A stretch of DNA of 64,000 nucleotides from Deltaproteobacteria bacterium. GTDB taxonomy: Bacteria; Desulfobacterota; Desulfuromonadia; Desulfuromonadales; Geopsychrobacteraceae. Positions within the stretch are counted from its first letter, which is position 1. Each line of letters starts with the position of its first letter. Positions 61,192-64,000 of this stretch are shown here, piece after piece. The stretch is from positions 1 through 64,000 of the forward strand of contig JAJRQI010000063.1 of assembly GCA_024280335.1 (NCBI GenBank), read 5' to 3'. The notes below the pieces were generated by a model. That model did not search any database, was not told the DNA's origin, and was given only the letters and a program-made list of their open reading frames with translations. The translations under genes were made by a program, and so were the position numbers.

Positions 61192-63334
61192 GACCGTGCA
61201 GATGCGGCACGGTGTGATCAGGCATGTCGCCGTCGGGGTGCGGGTGTCCGGGGTGCAGCGGTCTGGGGTGGCAGCCGCTGCAACGGCTGGCGTTCAGGTC
61301 GTAACGATTGCCGCCGACATGGCAGGCATTGCAGCGCATGGCGTTGTTGTGCGGCCCGGCCAGCAGGTAAAAGGGGTGGTTGTAGCGCGCCCCCTGCCAG
61401 GCCGAGGTATTGTGGCATTGTCGGCAGTCGCCGTTGATCCCGGCGTTTGGATGGCTGGGATTGCGGCTGCGGCGCAGGTCGTCGTTATGGCAACTTTCGC
61501 AGTCGATCGGGGTGTTACGGTAGTTGCGTCCGGGGTGGCAGCCCCGGCAGTTTGTGCTGCGATGGCGACCGTCAAGGATAAACCCGGCGCTGATGTGGCG
61601 GAAGGTCGGCGGCAGCCAGCCGCTCGGGGCATGACAGCGGTCACAGTTGCGAGAACCGAACTGGTTGCGATGGGGATCCCGATGACAGGAGGTGCAGTCG
61701 CTGTTGAGGCGGACCAGCCGGTCGTCGCGATGGCACTGGTTGCAGGTCAGGCGGGCGTGGCGTCCTTCCAGCGGAAAAGGCCCCTCGCTGTGGCTGCTCA
61801 AGTCGAGATCCCAGCCGCGCGGATTGTGGCAGCGGATGCAGTCGGCGCCCCGCAGTCCTGAATGTGGATCCAGATGGCAGTCGGCGCAGCCTTGACTGGC
61901 CCTGCCGCGAAAGCGTCCCTCGCTGTGGCAGGCATTGCAGTCGGCTTCTAGGTGGTCGCCTTCGAGCTGAAATTTGGCCCGCTCATGCTTAAAACGATCG
62001 GGACTCCAGCTGCCTGCGGCACTGTGGCAGTCAGCACAGGGGGTGGCGGCGAACTGCCCCTGATGTGGTTCCAGATGGCAATCGGCGCAGCCTTGATTTG
62101 ATCTGCCGCGAAAGCGCCCATCGCTGTGGCAATCGCTGCAGTCGGTCTCTTTATGGGCGCCTTCAAGCTTAAATTTTGCCCGCTCATGCTTGAAAAGATC
62201 CGGCGTCCAGCTGCCGGCGGCGCTGTGACAGTCGGCACAGGGGGTGGCGGCGAACTGCCCCTGGTGCGGCTGCTGATGGCAATCGGCGCAGCCTTGATTT
62301 GATCTGCCGCGAAAGCGCCCATCGCTGTGACAATCGCTGCAGTCGGCCTCTTTATGGGCGCCTTCAAGCTTAAATTTGGCCCGCTCATGCTTAAAACGAT
62401 CTGGCCTCCAGCTACCGGCGGCACTGTGGCAGTCAGCACAGGGGGTGGCGGCGAACTGCCCCTGATGCGGCTGCTGATGGCAATCGGCGCAGCCTTGATT
62501 TGATCTGCCGCGAAAGCGCCCATCGTTGTGGCAATCGCTGCAGTCGGCCTCTTTATGGGCGCCTTCGAGCTGGAATTTTGCCCGCTCATGCTTGAAACGA
62601 TCGGGCGTCCAGCTGCCGGCTGCACTGTGGCAGTCGGCGCAGGGGGTGGCGGCGAACTGTCCCTGATGCGGCGGCTGGTGACAGTCGGCGCAGCCCTGCT
62701 TGGCCCGACCGCGAAAGCGTCCCTCGCCATGACAATCGCTGCAGTCAGCTTCGCTGTGGGCGCCTTCAAGCTTAAATTTTGCCCGCTCATGCTTGAAGCG
62801 ATCCGGCGTCCAGCTGCCGGCTGCACTGTGGCAGTCGGCGCAGGGGGTGGCGGCGAACTGCCCCTGATGCGGCGGCTGATGGCAGAAAACGCAATCGGTT
62901 TGCTGTTGCAGATAGCTGCGCTCACGGTGGCAGCTGTTGCATTGCAGAGCGGCATGTGCTCCGTCCAGCGGAAAGCCGGTGCGCTGATGGCGGAAAACCT
63001 CCGGTTTCAGCAGTTCGCGCGGGACGATGTCGAACTTTCGTCCGGCATGATCGGGGTGGCAGGCAAAGCATTTTTTCTCGAGTTGGGCGTGATAACCCAG
63101 GTTCTGTTCAGTTCGGGTCCGAAGCTGCTTGTGGCAATCGAGACAGAGACGGTCAGGGACTCCGCCGCCGATGCTGTGACACTTGAGGCAGTCGCTGTCG
63201 TACCGGGCATGCAGCGCGGTCAGGGGACCGGGGCTGGCCAGCAGCGAAAGCGATTCAGGAACAGCCGCCTGAATTTCACCCGACAGGGCCGGCAGCAGCA
63301 GGATAATCAGCAGGATCAGTCGTTTGATCATCAA
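61118..63334 (-). CDS. 30-heme c-type cytochrome with five tandem triheme modules
   Basis: 738 residues. A signal peptide (LILLIILLLPALSGEIQA) is followed by 30 CxxCH motifs that I counted one by one. Residues 148-482 are five tandem copies of a 67-residue triheme unit (CADCHQQPHQGQFAATPCAD, GSWTPDRFKHERAKFKLEG, CSDCHSDGRFRGRSNQG); two to three diverged units follow. FxHxxxxFxLxGxH before the third heme gives candidate distal His ligands. The repeat layout suggests an extended wire. Secreted, periplasmic or surface-exposed. Neighbours (a beta-barrel C-terminus, a CxxC protein, a diheme b cytochrome, a ferredoxin) point to a transmembrane electron conduit. Confidence 0.95.
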   Translation of the reverse strand: MMIKRLILLIILLLPALSGEIQAAVPESLSLLASPGPLTALHARYDSDCLKCHSIGGGVPDRLCLDCHKQLRTRTEQNLGYHAQLEKKCFACHPDHAGRKFDIVPRELLKPEVFRHQRTGFPLDGAHAALQCNSCHRERSYLQQQTDCVFCHQPPHQGQFAATPCADCHSAAGSWTPDRFKHERAKFKLEGAHSEADCSDCHGEGRFRGRAKQGCADCHQPPHQGQFAATPCADCHSAAGSWTPDRFKHERAKFQLEGAHKEADCSDCHNDGRFRGRSNQGCADCHQQPHQGQFAATPCADCHSAAGSWRPDRFKHERAKFKLEGAHKEADCSDCHSDGRFRGRSNQGCADCHQQPHQGQFAATPCADCHSAAGSWTPDLFKHERAKFKLEGAHKETDCSDCHSDGRFRGRSNQGCADCHLEPHQGQFAATPCADCHSAAGSWSPDRFKHERAKFQLEGDHLEADCNACHSEGRFRGRASQGCADCHLDPHSGLRGADCIRCHNPRGWDLDLSSHSEGPFPLEGRHARLTCNQCHRDDRLVRLNSDCTSCHRDPHRNQFGSRNCDRCHAPSGWLPPTFRHISAGFILDGRHRSTNCRGCHPGRNYRNTPIDCESCHNDDLRRSRNPSHPNAGINGDCRQCHNTSAWQGARYNHPFYLLAGPHNNAMRCNACHVGGNRYDLNASRCSGCHPRPLHPGHPHPDGDMPDHTVPHLHGHEPCAKCHFTDTWQNVRFHSMGRN
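61889..62893. repeat. Five tandem 201-bp repeats inside the 30-heme cytochrome gene
   Basis: GGGGGTGGCGGCGAACTG recurs at 201-bp steps near 62040, 62240, 62442, 62643 and 62845. The copies are highly similar at DNA level, as expected for recent amplification or homogenisation by recombination. The unit equals 67 codons, so copy-number change keeps the frame. Confidence 0.95.
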
Positions 63335-63357
63335 TTCTATCCGTTCTTCGCTTGATT

Positions 63358-63915
63358 TCAGGGTGCGGACCAGATCAGCGGCACGCCGTGATAGGGGCAG
63401 AACAGGTAACTGTCCGGAAACTTGGCCTGATCCAGCGGGCAGCTGCGGACTTGGCCGATCGATTTTTCGAAGCGGATTTTAATGATATCGCGGAGCTTGA
63501 TCTTCTGCTCTTTGAGGGTTTGACCGGTGTCGGGCAGGGTGTAGCTCAGCGATCCCCGATCGAAGTAGGCGTCGCTCAGCATGCGGACTTCACCGTTTCT
63601 GAGCAGCAGGGTCAGTATGCCGGTTTGCGGCACATACTTGGAATGTTGATAGACGTAATTGACCTCGCTCGTCAACAGGTTCAGTTCCAATGCTTCGCCG
63701 ACCGGAATACTGACCGTTTTCTCGGCCTCGCGGCCGACAATCAGATCATCCTTGCGCAGTGGCTGCAGAAAGCGCGTCACGTTGAACTGACGACCGTCCC
63801 GGGTGTAGATCGTGCCGCCGACATAACTGCGCGCCGCGGCTGTGCCGGGAACCCAGACGAGAAGCAGGCTTACCACCAGAAGGTAGCTCATTCGTATCAA
63901 GTGATATTGCGGCAT
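63358..63915 (-). CDS. Secreted protein with C-terminal paired-Cys motif, unknown function
   Basis: 185 residues; ATG at 63915 with GGAGG upstream. Signal peptide (YLLVVSLLLVWVPGTAAA). The middle is beta-rich with no family I recognise (GGTIYTRDGRQFNVTRFLQP, GILTLLLRNGEVRML). The C-terminus CPLDQAKFPDSYLFCPYHGV resembles half of a zinc ribbon, or a heme-less Cys site. It lies 23 bp before the 30-heme gene and 12 bp after the beta-barrel gene, so all share an operon; a structural or assembly role in the conduit is a guess. Confidence 0.75.
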   Translation of the reverse strand: MPQYHLIRMSYLLVVSLLLVWVPGTAAARSYVGGTIYTRDGRQFNVTRFLQPLRKDDLIVGREAEKTVSIPVGEALELNLLTSEVNYVYQHSKYVPQTGILTLLLRNGEVRMLSDAYFDRGSLSYTLPDTGQTLKEQKIKLRDIIKIRFEKSIGQVRSCPLDQAKFPDSYLFCPYHGVPLIWSAP

Positions 63916-63927
63916 AAAGACCTCCGG

Positions 63928-64000
63928 TTAAAAGCGGTACGCGAGAAAGAGCGAAAAATTATGGCCGTCGGCCCGGTCCGGGGTTGAAGTCGGATCGCCG
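63928..64000 (-). CDS. C-terminal end of a probable outer-membrane beta-barrel protein (partial)
   Basis: The minus-strand frame enters from the window edge and ends GDPTSTPDRADGHNFSLFLA then YRF-stop at 63928-63930. Alternating hydrophobic residues with a terminal aromatic Phe are the signature of the last strand of outer-membrane barrels recognised by BamA. Only 23 residues are visible, so the identity (porin of an electron conduit or other) cannot be fixed. Confidence 0.6.
   Translation of the reverse strand, partial: GDPTSTPDRADGHNFSLFLAYRF

Noticed and set aside
61013-63355. Long plus-strand ORFs (282 and 275 codons) opposite the 30-heme cytochrome gene
   Set aside because: They are antisense shadows created by the 201-bp repeats and GC-rich codon use; their products are low-complexity Ala/Val/Gly.

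Overview
The window looks like chromosomal DNA of a Desulfuromonadales/Geobacter-type anaerobic bacterium. This is inferred from gene content, not from a marker gene: a c-type cytochrome with 30 CxxCH motifs, a heptaheme cytochrome/Rieske/cytochrome b operon, a PEP-CTERM protein, HDOD and HD-GYP proteins, and a very dense set of two-component genes. No rRNA or tRNA gene was recognised.

Layout. (1) 1-2303: the end of an IS3-family element abuts the first repeat of a 35-repeat type I-E-like CRISPR array (142-2244). A single decayed type I-C-like repeat follows at about 2274. No cas gene is visible. (2) 2465-10380: NAD(P)-binding/DUF2867 protein, HDOD protein, SulP transporter, and a minus-strand operon of heptaheme cytochrome c, Rieske protein and cytochrome b. 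(3) 10805-16405: arginine/alanine catabolism (LOR/SDH-type ornithine cyclodeaminase, arginase, Lrp/AsnC regulator, alanine dehydrogenase), with a Fic protein whose 3' end carries a copy of the lrp tail. (4) 16511-33121: mostly household genes (acyl-CoA synthetase, sfsA, tmcAL, PEP-CTERM protein, LemA/TPM operon, rmuC). It includes a three-gene operon (cytidylyltransferase-like, PLP enzyme, CDP-alcohol phosphatidyltransferase) that could make a phospholipid head group, then a CNB-CBS-DUF294 protein and a predicted aminopeptidase.

(5) 33481-59428: a 26-kb block of signalling genes, all on the plus strand. It has HDOD; three histidine kinases with closely similar catalytic cores; three response regulators (REC-PAS, REC-HD-GYP, REC-MshEN-Cys4); two paralogous kinase/Rcp1-type regulator pairs separated by a secreted protein built of 38-residue repeats; a complete RsbR-S-T-T'-X stressosome-type module ending in an RsbU-N/coiled-coil protein; a wrecked IS4-like element; and a hybrid kinase plus REC-kinase pair.

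(6) 59559-64000, minus strand: a probable extracellular electron-transfer operon. It runs from the C-terminus of a beta-barrel protein through a secreted CxxC-type protein, a 30-heme cytochrome with five 67-residue tandem triheme modules and a diheme membrane cytochrome b, to a four-cluster ferredoxin-like protein interrupted by one in-frame amber codon.

At least four families of short palindromic or MITE-like repeats are scattered between genes. The strongest candidates for something undescribed are the 30-heme operon with its amber-interrupted ferredoxin, the 38-residue repeat protein between the kinase pairs, the head-group operon, and the stressosome/two-component block.
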